Assembly: GCF_001976065.1 (NCBI RefSeq)
Contig: NZ_MNAH01000002.1
Span: 363,450 to 427,449, forward strand
Direction of reading: 5' to 3'
Origin: Pseudomonas putida
Lineage (GTDB): Bacteria > Pseudomonadota > Gammaproteobacteria > Pseudomonadales > Pseudomonadaceae
Length of the DNA stretch: 64,000 nt
The stretch's first letter is position 1. Each line of letters opens with the position of its first letter. This document shows, in pieces, positions 27,359 to 35,382 of the stretch. The position numbers and the translations under genes were made by a program. Below the pieces are notes generated by a model. That model ran no database searches. It worked only from the letters and a program-made list of their open reading frames with translations, and had not been told where the DNA came from.

Positions 27359-27554
27359 TTAGTCGCCCAGTGGTTTCTAGTGAGGTGCATCAGTTCTATC
27401 AGTCGGGCATTCCCATGCCTGCACTCGATGGTAGCTGTGCGCAGGGCGCCTTTGGGCGCGCCGGTTTGCTAGATCCCCGGTCGACTAACCTGCGTACAGT
27501 TGCCTCCCTTCGTTTAGTCGCGAGAGAGGGGCGCTCCATGTAAGGATCTAGCTT
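27359..27554 (+). promoter_or_regulatory. Structured leader of the DUF6124 gene (candidate RNA element)
   Basis: The core is a 16-bp stem between 27430-27445 (GGTAGCTGTGCGCAGG) and 27489-27504 (CCTGCGTACAGTTGCC), fully paired if three G-U pairs are allowed. Inside it lies a GCGCC-TTTG-GGCGC hairpin (27446-27459) and a CCGG/CCGG pairing. The heptamer CGACTAA (27482-27488) can pair either with TTAGTCG at 27359-27365 or with TTAGTCG at 27514-27520, the second being incompatible with simple nesting of the stem. AAGGA at 27542-27546 precedes the ATG by 8 nt. From memory, similar leaders occur ahead of DUF6124/DUF3077 genes in many Pseudomonas. Confidence 0.45.
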
Positions 27555-27914
27555 ATGTTCAAGGTCACACCTAATCCCCCGGACACCGATCCCGCGTCCC
27601 CATACGAACCCGATTCAAACAAACTCAACGAAGCCGCCGAACGCGCCCTCGATTTCCATTTCCCCTCGACCGCCGACATCAAGGCCACGCCGCGCACCCC
27701 CGGCACGCTGTTTAGCGTCGACCCGCAAGCCACCAGCGAAACCCTGATGGTTTTTCTGGTCGAGACATTGGCGTCGGTCGATGTGATGGTGCACCAGTTG
27801 GTCGATCATCTGGACGGTGGGTCGCGCAACGCGCTGCTGGGCATTTCCAACAGCGTGATGCTGGCGGAAATCACCGCGAACCGGGTGCTGGATCAGATCG
27901 ATCCGCCTGAATAG
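27555..27914 (+). CDS. DUF6124 family small protein
   Basis: A 119-residue acidic protein typical of the multi-copy DUF6124 family of Pseudomonas. It has an N-terminal proline-rich MFKVTPNPPDT opening, LNEAAERALDFHFP, and a helical core (ETLMVFLVETLASVDVMVHQL, GSRNALLGISNSVMLAEITANRVLD). It has no signal or membrane segment. The function is unknown. The gene follows the structured leader described separately and has AAGGA upstream of its ATG. It appears monocistronic. Confidence 0.88.
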   Translation: MFKVTPNPPDTDPASPYEPDSNKLNEAAERALDFHFPSTADIKATPRTPGTLFSVDPQATSETLMVFLVETLASVDVMVHQLVDHLDGGSRNALLGISNSVMLAEITANRVLDQIDPPE

Positions 27915-28064
27915 TCGCCAAGCGCGGACACGAAACACCGGCGCGGCGAAGGAGGGGAGTACGGCGTGGTCGCGCCATACGCTGCGCCCGCTGGCGTTTC
28001 ACCGAGGCCGTCTATACTCGGGAACGATTTGGCAACCAAGCCTGGTAGGAGGGCATCAGCATTC

Positions 28065-28886
28065 ATGGCCGGCAAACTCACTTCAAAGACGGCGATCGTG
28101 ACCGGTGCCGCCCAAGGGATCGGCGCAGCGATTGTGCGACTCTTCGCCCAGGAGGATTGCTTTGTCTACGTTACCGATATCAATGACGACCTCGGTAAAG
28201 CCGTTGCAGATTCACTCGGTGATCGCGCCCGCTATCTGCGCCTTGATGTGCGACGCGAGGAAGACTGGTTGCGAGTGACGACGCTCATCCTGGAGGAGCG
28301 CGGCAGACTGGACGTGCTGGTGAACAATGCAGGCATTACCGGATTTGAGCACGGTGCCGTGCGGCATGACCCGGAGCACGCGCGCCTGGAGGACTGGCAC
28401 GCGGTTCACCAGACCAATCTCGACGGGGTGTTCCTGGGGTGCAAGTACGCCATTCGCTCCATGCGGCCTCACAGAGCAGGCTCCATCATCAACATCTCCT
28501 CTCGCTCTGGCCTGGTCGGTATTCCGGGCGCAGCGGCCTATGCGTCGTCCAAGGGTGCAGTGCGTAATCACACCAAGACGGTGGCGCTTTACTGCGCTGA
28601 GCAAGGGCTCACCGTGCGCTGCAACGCCATTCATCCAGCGGCCATCCTCACACCCATGTGGGAACCCATGTTGGGCACGGGCTCAGATCGTCAGGCGCGA
28701 ATGGATGCGCTGGTTCGAGATACACCGCTGAGAAGGTTCGGCATGCCCGAAGAGGTTGCGGCGGTGGCGCTGTTGCTGGCCTCGGATGAGGCGACGTACA
28801 TCACGGGCAGTGAGTTCAATATCGACGGTGGCCTCTTGGCTGGCACGGCGGCGACGCCTGCCTTAGGGGATGACACTGGGGCCTGA
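28065..28886 (+). CDS. Short-chain dehydrogenase/reductase (classical SDR)
   Basis: A 273-residue NAD(P)-dependent oxidoreductase. The cofactor motif TGAAQGIG is near residue 14, the early Asp in YVTDIND suggests NAD+ preference, and NNAG lies near 88. The catalytic Ser is in IINISSRSG with YASSK (Tyr/Lys) following. The C-terminus ends with [15 protein letters not shown]. The start at 28065 has AGGAGG 12 nt upstream. It converges on the XylD-like dehydratase gene, 112 bp away, so a role in the same sugar-acid pathway is possible but not shown. The substrate is unknown; hydroxysteroid and sugar dehydrogenases share this pattern. Confidence 0.9.
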   Translation: MAGKLTSKTAIVTGAAQGIGAAIVRLFAQEDCFVYVTDINDDLGKAVADSLGDRARYLRLDVRREEDWLRVTTLILEERGRLDVLVNNAGITGFEHGAVRHDPEHARLEDWHAVHQTNLDGVFLGCKYAIRSMRPHRAGSIINISSRSGLVGIPGAAAYASSKGAVRNHTKTVALYCAEQGLTVRCNAIHPAAILTPMWEPMLGTGSDRQARMDALVRDTPLRRFGMPEEVAAVALLLASDEATYITGSEFNIDGGLLAGTAATPALGDDTGA

Positions 28887-28998
28887 TGCACGGCGCAGTT
28901 TCGATCGGCAATGCACTGAACGGGTGTGAGCTCGCAGAGGCGTAGAACTCTGCTCGACAGTCAAGTCGTCTTCGCTAGCAGACCCCACATCAAAGCCG

Positions 28999-30786
28999 TC
29001 AATGCGAATGGCGTGGCTCGCCTCCACTTCGGGCAATGACCCGCAAATGCAGGGTGGCCGGTTCCAGGCAGCCGCCAGTGGAGAGCTGGCCGACCAGTTG
29101 CCGGTACAGCTCTTGCCACGGGGTTTGCGAGGCCGGGATGTTGGGTGTCCACTCGGCGCGGCGGCGGGCCATTTCGGTCTCGTCGACCAAAAGGTTGACC
29201 GAGCGTGCGTTGAGGTCCACGCGCAGGCGGTCGTTGGTTTTGAGTAACGCCAGGCCACCACCGACGGCAGCTTCGGGTGACATATTGAGGATCGAAGGGC
29301 TGGCTGAAGTGCCGCTCTGGCGACCGTCGCCAAGGCAGGGCAGCGAGTCGATGCCTTGCTTGATCAGCGCGGCCGGAGGGGCCATGTTCACGACTTCAGC
29401 ACTGCCTGGGTAGCCCACGGTGCCTGCGCCACGAATGACCAGAATGCAGCGCTCATCGATGTCCAGCGCCGGGTCATCGATCCGGGCGTGGTAATCCTCC
29501 GGTCCTTCGAACACGATCGCGCGCGCTTCGAAGCTGTTTTCCGCGCCCGGTTCAGACAGGTAGGTCTTGCGAAACGCGTCACCGACCACCGACATCTTCA
29601 TGATCGCACTGTCGAAGAAGTTACCGCTGAGCACAATGAAACCTGCGCGGTGCTTGAGTGGCGTTTCAAAGGGGTAGATCACGTCGGCGTTGCTGGTCAG
29701 TGTGCTGCTGACGATTTCGCCGATGCTCTTGCCGCTGACCGTGGTGCAGTCTTCGTGCAGGCGCCCGGCTTTCTGCAGCTCATGCATCACGGCCGGTACG
29801 CCACCCGCACGATGGAAACCTTCGCCCAGGTATTTGCCTGCCGGCATGCAGTTGACCAGCAAGGGTACGTCTTCGCCGATGCGTTGCCAGTCATCGAGGC
29901 TCAGCTCGACGCCCATATGGCGGGCGATGGCAATCAGGTGAGGCGGGCAGTTACTCGATGCCCCCAGTGCCGAGGCCACGGCGATCGCATTTTCGAAGGC
30001 TGCACGGGTCATGATCTGCGACGGACGCACATCCTGCATGACCAATTCGCAGATGCGCTTGCCGGTGGCGTAGGCCATTTGTCCGCGCTCACGGTAAGGC
30101 GCCGGAATGCTCGCGCAACCCGGCAACGACATGCCCAGGGCTTCAGCCAGGGCGTTCATCGACAAGGCGGTGCCCATGGTGTTGCAGTGGCCCACCGAGG
30201 GCGAGGCCGCGGTGGTCATTTCCATGAAGCCTTCGTAATCGATTTCCCCGGCGGCCATCAGGTTGCGTGCATGCCAGAGTACGGTGCCCGAGCCGATCAG
30301 TTCACCTTTGTGGTGGCCATCGAGCATCGGCCCGCCCGACAGGACAATGGAAGGAAGATCAGTGGTGGCGGCGGCCATCAGGCAGGCCGGGGTGGTCTTG
30401 TCGCAACCGGTGGTGAGGACGACACCATCGAGTGGATAGCCGTGGAGAATCTCCACCAGCCCCAGATAAGCCAGGTTACGGTCCAGTGCAGCCGTAGGCC
30501 TGCGTGACTGTTCGGCGATGGGATGGACAGGGAATTCCATGGGAATGCCGCCGGCATCGCGAATGCCCGCCTTGACCCGCTGCGCAAGTTCCAGATGATG
30601 ACGGTTGCACGGGGTCAGGTCGCTGCCAGTCTGGGCGATGCCAATGATCGGGCGGCCCGATTGCAGCTCTTCACGGGTCATGCCGTAGTTCATGTAGCGT
30701 TCGACATACAGGGCAGTCATGTCGGCGTGGGCAGGGTCATTGAACCATTGCTCGCTGCGCAGGCGACGTCCAGGCGTATCACTCAT
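28999..30786 (-). CDS. IlvD/Edd-family sugar-acid dehydratase (XylD/AraC-like)
   Basis: A 595-residue dehydratase that converts an aldonate to its 2-keto-3-deoxy acid. Length and N-terminus (RSEQWFNDPAHADMTALYVER) match pentonate dehydratases such as Caulobacter XylD and Rhizobium L-arabinonate dehydratase. The three [2Fe-2S] ligands of that group are visible as Cys60 (LTPCNRH), Cys128 (TGCDKT) and Cys201 (GHCNTMG). The catalytic Ser motif GRQSGTSASPSI is near residue 480. It lies 47 bp downstream of the XylX-like gene in one operon. The substrate is likely xylonate, arabinonate or a related aldonate; which one is not resolved. Confidence 0.92.
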   Translation of the reverse strand: MSDTPGRRLRSEQWFNDPAHADMTALYVERYMNYGMTREELQSGRPIIGIAQTGSDLTPCNRHHLELAQRVKAGIRDAGGIPMEFPVHPIAEQSRRPTAALDRNLAYLGLVEILHGYPLDGVVLTTGCDKTTPACLMAAATTDLPSIVLSGGPMLDGHHKGELIGSGTVLWHARNLMAAGEIDYEGFMEMTTAASPSVGHCNTMGTALSMNALAEALGMSLPGCASIPAPYRERGQMAYATGKRICELVMQDVRPSQIMTRAAFENAIAVASALGASSNCPPHLIAIARHMGVELSLDDWQRIGEDVPLLVNCMPAGKYLGEGFHRAGGVPAVMHELQKAGRLHEDCTTVSGKSIGEIVSSTLTSNADVIYPFETPLKHRAGFIVLSGNFFDSAIMKMSVVGDAFRKTYLSEPGAENSFEARAIVFEGPEDYHARIDDPALDIDERCILVIRGAGTVGYPGSAEVVNMAPPAALIKQGIDSLPCLGDGRQSGTSASPSILNMSPEAAVGGGLALLKTNDRLRVDLNARSVNLLVDETEMARRRAEWTPNIPASQTPWQELYRQLVGQLSTGGCLEPATLHLRVIARSGGEPRHSH

Positions 30787-30833
30787 GATTCATTTCTCTC
30801 TTGTCATTGGATGAATCGGCAATCTGTCGTGGT

Positions 30834-32015
30834 TCAGCGTGCAAGCAGTCCACGGGCAGCCAGGTTGCGCAGCAAGGCACTCACGCCAAAGGTCCAAGGC
30901 GTTGCCTCGGAACTGTGGGTCACCTGGTTGTGCAGGCTGCCAAGCAATGGGCTGCTGATACGCACCCGGTCACCCAGTTTGTGGGTGAACCCGCTGCCGA
31001 CATGATCGCGATCTTCGGTAGGGGCGAACAGCGTACCGAGAAACAGCAGGAAGCCATCGGGGTACTGGTGATTGGCGTTGAGGGTCTGGCCGGCCAGGTC
31101 TTGCGGGTCCCGGCTGATCTGGCTCATGGAGCTCGATCCGTGCATCCGGTAACCATCCTCGCCTTGCACCTCAAGGTCGACCACGCAGGCGCGGACGTCG
31201 TCCAGGCTGAAGTGCTCGTCGAACAAGCGGATGAAAGGCCCGATCGAGCAGGAAGCGTTATTGTCCTTGGCCTTGCTGAGCAACAGCGCACTACGGCCTT
31301 CGAAGTCGCGCAGGTTGACGTCATTGCCCAGGGTTGCCCCCTGAATCTGCCCGCGGCTGTTTACCGCCAGCACCACTTCCGGCTCCGGGTTGTTCCACTG
31401 CGAACCTTGGTGAATGCCAATCCGGCTGCCGCTGCCGACAGAGGCCAGGACCGGTGCCTTGGTGAAGATTTCCGCGTCCGGACCGATACCCACTTCCAGA
31501 TACTGTGACCACATGCCTTGTTCGATCAGAAAGGCTTTCAAGCGCATGGCCTGCTCGGAGCCTGGAACGATCGAGCGCAGGTTGTCGCCGATCACGCCCT
31601 GCACAGTGGCCCGCACCGCTTCAGCCTTGGCGGCATCGCCACCAGCCTGCTCCTCGATCACCCGCTCGATCATGCTGGCGGCAAAGGTCACGCCGGCCGC
31701 CTTGATCACTTGCAGATCCAGGGGGGGCAACAAATAAGCTCTGGAGGGGTCGGCGTCGGGGCCGGTGTTGGCCAGCAGGTCTTTGACACTGGCAATGAAA
31801 ATCCCGGGCGTGTCGCGTACCGCCGAGAGCGGAGCATCGGATTCCAGCAAGTCACTCAAGGTCGCGAAACGCTCCGACAGGTCGAATACGCCGTCAGCGC
31901 GCAGGACGATCGGCGAAGGTCCGGCGATTTGGCCCGGCACCCAGGCACGGCCGATCAAGGTACCGGCCACACCATCGACTGGCAGAGTGTTTTCGGGAGT
32001 AAGCATTAGCGACAT
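30834..32015 (-). CDS. FAH-family dehydratase (XylX-like 2-keto-3-deoxypentonate dehydratase)
   Basis: This 393-residue protein has a fumarylacetoacetate hydrolase fold in its C-terminal two thirds (VGIGPDAEIFTKAPVLASVG, PEPEVVLAVNSRGQIQGATLGNDVNLRDFEGR). The long N-terminal extension is as in Caulobacter XylX (~390 residues), which dehydrates 2-keto-3-deoxyxylonate to alpha-ketoglutarate semialdehyde. The metal-ligand acids in NPEPEV and the DVNLRD segment appear intact. The start at 32015 has AGGAAG 8 nt upstream; the frame is open 67 codons further but crosses the LysR promoter. It is the first gene of the leftward operon with the XylD-like dehydratase. Confidence 0.85.
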   Translation of the reverse strand: MSLMLTPENTLPVDGVAGTLIGRAWVPGQIAGPSPIVLRADGVFDLSERFATLSDLLESDAPLSAVRDTPGIFIASVKDLLANTGPDADPSRAYLLPPLDLQVIKAAGVTFAASMIERVIEEQAGGDAAKAEAVRATVQGVIGDNLRSIVPGSEQAMRLKAFLIEQGMWSQYLEVGIGPDAEIFTKAPVLASVGSGSRIGIHQGSQWNNPEPEVVLAVNSRGQIQGATLGNDVNLRDFEGRSALLLSKAKDNNASCSIGPFIRLFDEHFSLDDVRACVVDLEVQGEDGYRMHGSSSMSQISRDPQDLAGQTLNANHQYPDGFLLFLGTLFAPTEDRDHVGSGFTHKLGDRVRISSPLLGSLHNQVTHSSEATPWTFGVSALLRNLAARGLLAR

Positions 32016-32093
32016 GGCAATCTTCCTGGTTCGTAAAGGCTTCACGCTAGGGCGCACAGCCGATAAACTCCAATGAGATAATTTCAATAAATG

Positions 32094-32108
32094 ATAACGC
32101 ACGGTTAT
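32094..32108. promoter_or_regulatory. LysR-type box ATAAC-N5-GTTAT, left copy
   Basis: A perfect 5-bp inverted repeat with a 5-bp spacer, containing the T-N11-A core of LysR-type binding sites. It lies between the divergent XylX-like operon and the LysR gene, 20 bp before the LysR start. A longer copy of the same palindrome is found at the MFS promoter (33105-33123). Confidence 0.65.
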
Positions 32109-32127
32109 TGCTGCCCGAGGTGTGCCC

Positions 32128-33078
32128 ATGTCGGATCTTTCATTCACCCACTTTTGCGGATGGCTCAAATTCAGGCATTTGCAGCTGATCGACACGCTGG
32201 GGCGCACACGTAACATGCACCTGGCGGCGCAACAGATGAATCTCAGTCAGCCGGCCCTCAGCAAGATGCTCAAGGAAATCGAAAGCCTGCTTGGCTTTGC
32301 TTTGTTCGAACGCCTGCCACGGAGCATGCCACCCACTCCTCTGGGTGAGCATGTGCTGCGCTATGCGCAAATTGCCCTGAATGACGCGCGCTCGTTCGTC
32401 GAACAAATCAGCAGTCTGCGCGAAGGCGGTCACGGCCACCTCAGGATCGGCGGTATTTTCGCCGCCACCGCCGTGGCCTTGCCCGAGGCCATTTTGCAGA
32501 TCAAGGAACGCTGGCCATTGCTGTCGATCGAGGTGGTGGAGCAAACCAGTAACCACTTGATGAAAATGCTCGAAGAAAAAAAACTCGACCTGGCCATCGC
32601 CCGGTTCACCGATCAAAGCCAGCAGCAACATTACGATTTCCAGCCACTGGCGCCCGAACCGTTCTGCATCGTGGTCAACGACCGACACCCGCTGGCCGCT
32701 GCCGGGCCCCTCTCATTGCAGCAGTTGGTGGACTTGCCGTGGATTCTCTACCCGGTGGGCACACCCATTCGCGGCCGCATGGAACTGGCGTTCGCCGAGG
32801 CCGGCGTGGGCATGCCGCGAAACACCGTCGACACCATCTCCATGCAGACCTTCCTGCAGGTGCTGCAACGCGGGCCCATGATCGGAATGCTGCCCAACGC
32901 CATGGTCAATCCGCTTCTCGAGAGCGGCCAGCTCAAAATCCTCGATACGCCGTTGCATCTGGTGCCACAGGATTACGGCATTCTCACGCGCAAGGGCGAG
33001 CTACTGGTGGGGGCAGCCCTGGAGTTTGCCGAAATATTGAAGGACAACGCCCGGCTGACCAAGGCTTCGACGAAGTGA
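32128..33078 (+). CDS. LysR-family regulator (GbpR-like) of the sugar-acid cluster
   Basis: A 316-residue regulator. The N-terminal winged helix-turn-helix (LAAQQMNLSQPALSKMLKEIE SLLG in two runs) begins after an unusual 20-residue lead (FTHFCGWLKFRHLQLIDTLG) seen in GbpR/CbbR-like members. The periplasmic-binding-like effector domain follows. The start at ATG 32128 has GAGG 7 nt before it; a GTG two codons earlier is less well placed. It sits between the two catabolic operons, and both promoters carry the same ATAAC-N5-GTTAT box, so it most likely controls both in response to the sugar acid or an intermediate. Confidence 0.93.
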   Translation: MSDLSFTHFCGWLKFRHLQLIDTLGRTRNMHLAAQQMNLSQPALSKMLKEIESLLGFALFERLPRSMPPTPLGEHVLRYAQIALNDARSFVEQISSLREGGHGHLRIGGIFAATAVALPEAILQIKERWPLLSIEVVEQTSNHLMKMLEEKKLDLAIARFTDQSQQQHYDFQPLAPEPFCIVVNDRHPLAAAGPLSLQQLVDLPWILYPVGTPIRGRMELAFAEAGVGMPRNTVDTISMQTFLQVLQRGPMIGMLPNAMVNPLLESGQLKILDTPLHLVPQDYGILTRKGELLVGAALEFAEILKDNARLTKASTK

Positions 33079-33104
33079 AACCGCAGCCATTGGCAGGATT
33101 TATT

Positions 33105-33123
33105 CGATAACAGTCCGTTATCG
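33105..33123. promoter_or_regulatory. LysR-type box CGATAAC-N5-GTTATCG, right copy
   Basis: A perfect 7-bp inverted repeat around a 5-bp spacer (AGTCC), containing the same ATAAC-N5-GTTAT core as the site at 32094-32108. It lies 102 bp before the MFS transporter start codon. Two matching palindromes, one at each operon flanking a LysR gene, are strong circumstantial evidence for a shared operator. Confidence 0.7.
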
Positions 33124-33224
33124 GTTAATCCGAAAATGCCATTGGGAATGAATCGATTCGCGACAGTAGAGTGACCCCGTCGATAAAAACAATCAGGCAT
33201 GTCCACATGCCCAGGGGTTACCTC

Positions 33225-34607
33225 ATGCAAACGATTTCCGAGCAGTTACCTGCGCAGGCGCAAGCCAGCGAGCTCGACTTTGAAGACCGAACCTACCGCA
33301 AGGTCATCTGGCGCATCCTTCCCGTCCTGCTCCTGTGTTACATGGCCGCCTACCTGGACCGGGTCAACATCGGCTTTGCCAAGCTCGACATGCTCAACGA
33401 GTTGCAATTCAGCAATACGGTGTATGCCTTGGGCGCCAGTATGTTCTTCTGGGGCTACTTCCTCTTTGAAGTGCCGAGCAACCTGTTGCTGCATCGCTAC
33501 GGTGCACGCTTCTGGATCGCCCGTATCATGTTGACCTGGGCCGCGATTTCCATGGCCGTGGCATTCACCGTGCCACTGGCGGGCCTCTTCCACATCGAAT
33601 CGAGCACGGTGTTCTACGTGCTGCGCTTTTTGCTGGGGATCTGTGAAGCCGGCTTCTTCCCCGGCGTGATTCTCTATCTCAATTATTGGTTTCCAACCCA
33701 TCGGCAAAGCCGGGTGATGTCCGGGTTCCTGATGGCCATGCCGATCAGCCTGACCCTGGGCGGCATCCTGTCCGGCTGGTTGATGAACAGCATGCAAGGC
33801 GTGCACGGCATGTCCGGCTGGCAATGGATGCTGATCATCGAGGGCATTCCGTCGGTGATCATGGCGTTCGTCGTCATCGTCTGCCTGGCCAACAACATCG
33901 ACTCTGCCAAATGGCTGTCCGCGGCGGAGAAAGCCATGCTCAAGGCCAATCTGCACACCGATAACCAGGGCAAGGCCTCGCGCCTGAGCGAAGTGTTCTT
34001 CAATCCGCGGGTGTGGCTGCTGGTCCTGATCCTGCTGACCTTCAACACCGGTTTCTACGGGCTGGCGTTCTGGATGCCTTCGATCATCAAGAGCACCGGT
34101 ATCACCAACAGCCTGCACATTGGCTTCCTGACCGCCATTCCCTATGCGGTGGCCGTCGTGGCCATGCTGCTCAACGCCCGCCACTCCAACCGCACCGGCG
34201 AGCGCCGCCTGCACGCTGCGATTCCTGCGTTCATCGGTGGCGTCGGCCTGATCCTCAGCGCCTTCTTTGCCGACAATCTGGTGCTGTCGGTGTTCTTCCT
34301 CAGTATCGCGGCTTCCGGGATTCTCAGCCTGATGCCGATTTTCTGGACCCTGCCGGGGACCGTGCTGTCGGGTGTCGCGGCGGCTGCCGGCATCGGCATG
34401 ATCAACGCCATCGGCAATCTGTCCGGCTTTACTGGCTCCATGATCACGGCCGTGGCGGAAAACCTCACCGGCAATATCAACAACGGTACCTATGTCTTGG
34501 CGCTGTGCCTGTTCGTCAGCGGCGGGCTGATCCTGGCCATTCCCGCTTCGATGCTCGGCCGAACCCCGAAAATCGCGACCGCTACCGCGAAGCTGGAGGC
34601 CGCATGA
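33225..34607 (+). CDS. MFS transporter, ACS (anion:cation symporter) family
   Basis: A 460-residue, 12-helix importer. ACS-family blocks are RILPVLLLCYMAAYLDRVNIGFAK at the first helix (split by the family's conserved YxDRVN), FFWGYFLFEVPSNLLLHRYGAR, and a FLLGICEAGFFPGVILYL helix. The family carries hexuronates, tartrate, phthalate and sugar acids with protons. The start at 33225 has AGGGG 7 nt upstream; the frame is open 18 codons earlier. Its stop overlaps the next SDR start by 4 bp. It is the likely entry route for the aldonate used by the dehydratases nearby. Confidence 0.93.
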   Translation: MQTISEQLPAQAQASELDFEDRTYRKVIWRILPVLLLCYMAAYLDRVNIGFAKLDMLNELQFSNTVYALGASMFFWGYFLFEVPSNLLLHRYGARFWIARIMLTWAAISMAVAFTVPLAGLFHIESSTVFYVLRFLLGICEAGFFPGVILYLNYWFPTHRQSRVMSGFLMAMPISLTLGGILSGWLMNSMQGVHGMSGWQWMLIIEGIPSVIMAFVVIVCLANNIDSAKWLSAAEKAMLKANLHTDNQGKASRLSEVFFNPRVWLLVLILLTFNTGFYGLAFWMPSIIKSTGITNSLHIGFLTAIPYAVAVVAMLLNARHSNRTGERRLHAAIPAFIGGVGLILSAFFADNLVLSVFFLSIAASGILSLMPIFWTLPGTVLSGVAAAAGIGMINAIGNLSGFTGSMITAVAENLTGNINNGTYVLALCLFVSGGLILAIPASMLGRTPKIATATAKLEAA

Positions 34608-35344
34608 ACCTGCAGGACAAACGAGTGCTGATCACCGCAGCAGGGCAGGGTATCGGCCTGGCCAGCGCCATGGCTTTTGCCCAGGCCGGTGCCGAGGTGT
34701 TTGCCACCGACATCGATATCCAGGGGCTGGCGGGTGTTGAAGGCATCACCGCCATCACTCTCGACGTGACGTCAGTCGATGCCATCAGCGAAACCTGCGA
34801 ACTCATCGGTGGACTGGACGTGTTGTTCAACTGCGCGGGTTATGTGCACAGCGGTAATATCCTGGAGTGCGACGAAGCGTCCTGGGCGCGTTCGATGGAC
34901 ATCAATGTCACGGCCATGTACCGGATGATCCGAGCCTTTCTGCCAGGCATGCTGGAACGTGGCGGTGGATCGATCATCAACATGTCTTCGGTGGCGTCGA
35001 GCGTCAAGGGCGTGCCCAACCGATTTGCCTACGCTGCCAGCAAGGCTGCCGTGGTAGGGCTGACGAAAGCGGTGGCGGCTGACTTCATTGGCCAGGGCAT
35101 TCGCTGCAATGCGATTTGCCCCGGCACAGTAGAATCACCGTCGCTGCGCCAGCGCATTGCCGCGCAGGCCGCGCAGCAAGGCGTTGACGAAGCACAGGTC
35201 TTCAAGCAATTTCTCGACCGCCAACCCATGGGGCGAATCGGCAGCGCCCATGAGATTGCCCAGTTGGCCCTGTACCTGGGCAGTGATGCGAGCGCCTACA
35301 CCACTGGTGGCGTGCACGTCATCGACGGTGGCATGAGCATCTGA
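34604..35344 (+). CDS. SDR dehydrogenase resembling 2-keto-3-deoxy-L-fuconate/rhamnonate dehydrogenase
   Basis: A 246-residue classical SDR with LITAAGQGIGLASA (cofactor site), ATDIDIQ (Asp after strand 2, NAD+ type), NCAGYVHSG, Ser in INMSSVASSVKG and YAASK. The overall pattern resembles BDH2-like enzymes, including bacterial 2-keto-3-deoxy-fuconate/rhamnonate dehydrogenases, which make 2,4-diketo-3-deoxy acids. It overlaps the MFS stop by 4 bp and precedes an FAH hydrolase that would cleave such a diketone. Substrate assignment is inferred from this pairing. Confidence 0.88.
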   Translation: MNLQDKRVLITAAGQGIGLASAMAFAQAGAEVFATDIDIQGLAGVEGITAITLDVTSVDAISETCELIGGLDVLFNCAGYVHSGNILECDEASWARSMDINVTAMYRMIRAFLPGMLERGGGSIINMSSVASSVKGVPNRFAYAASKAAVVGLTKAVAADFIGQGIRCNAICPGTVESPSLRQRIAAQAAQQGVDEAQVFKQFLDRQPMGRIGSAHEIAQLALYLGSDASAYTTGGVHVIDGGMSI

Positions 35345-35382
35345 GACCCGGTTTGCACTTTCAGTTTAAGCAGGAGAAGCAC

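Noticed and set aside
27196..27543. A 115-codon open frame running through the DUF6124 leader.
   Set aside because: Its composition is not protein-like, it lacks a ribosome site, and it covers a region better explained by RNA stems.
29356..30507. A 383-codon frame opposite the XylD-like dehydratase.
   Set aside because: It has no recognisable motif, and the opposite strand has all three Fe-S cysteines.
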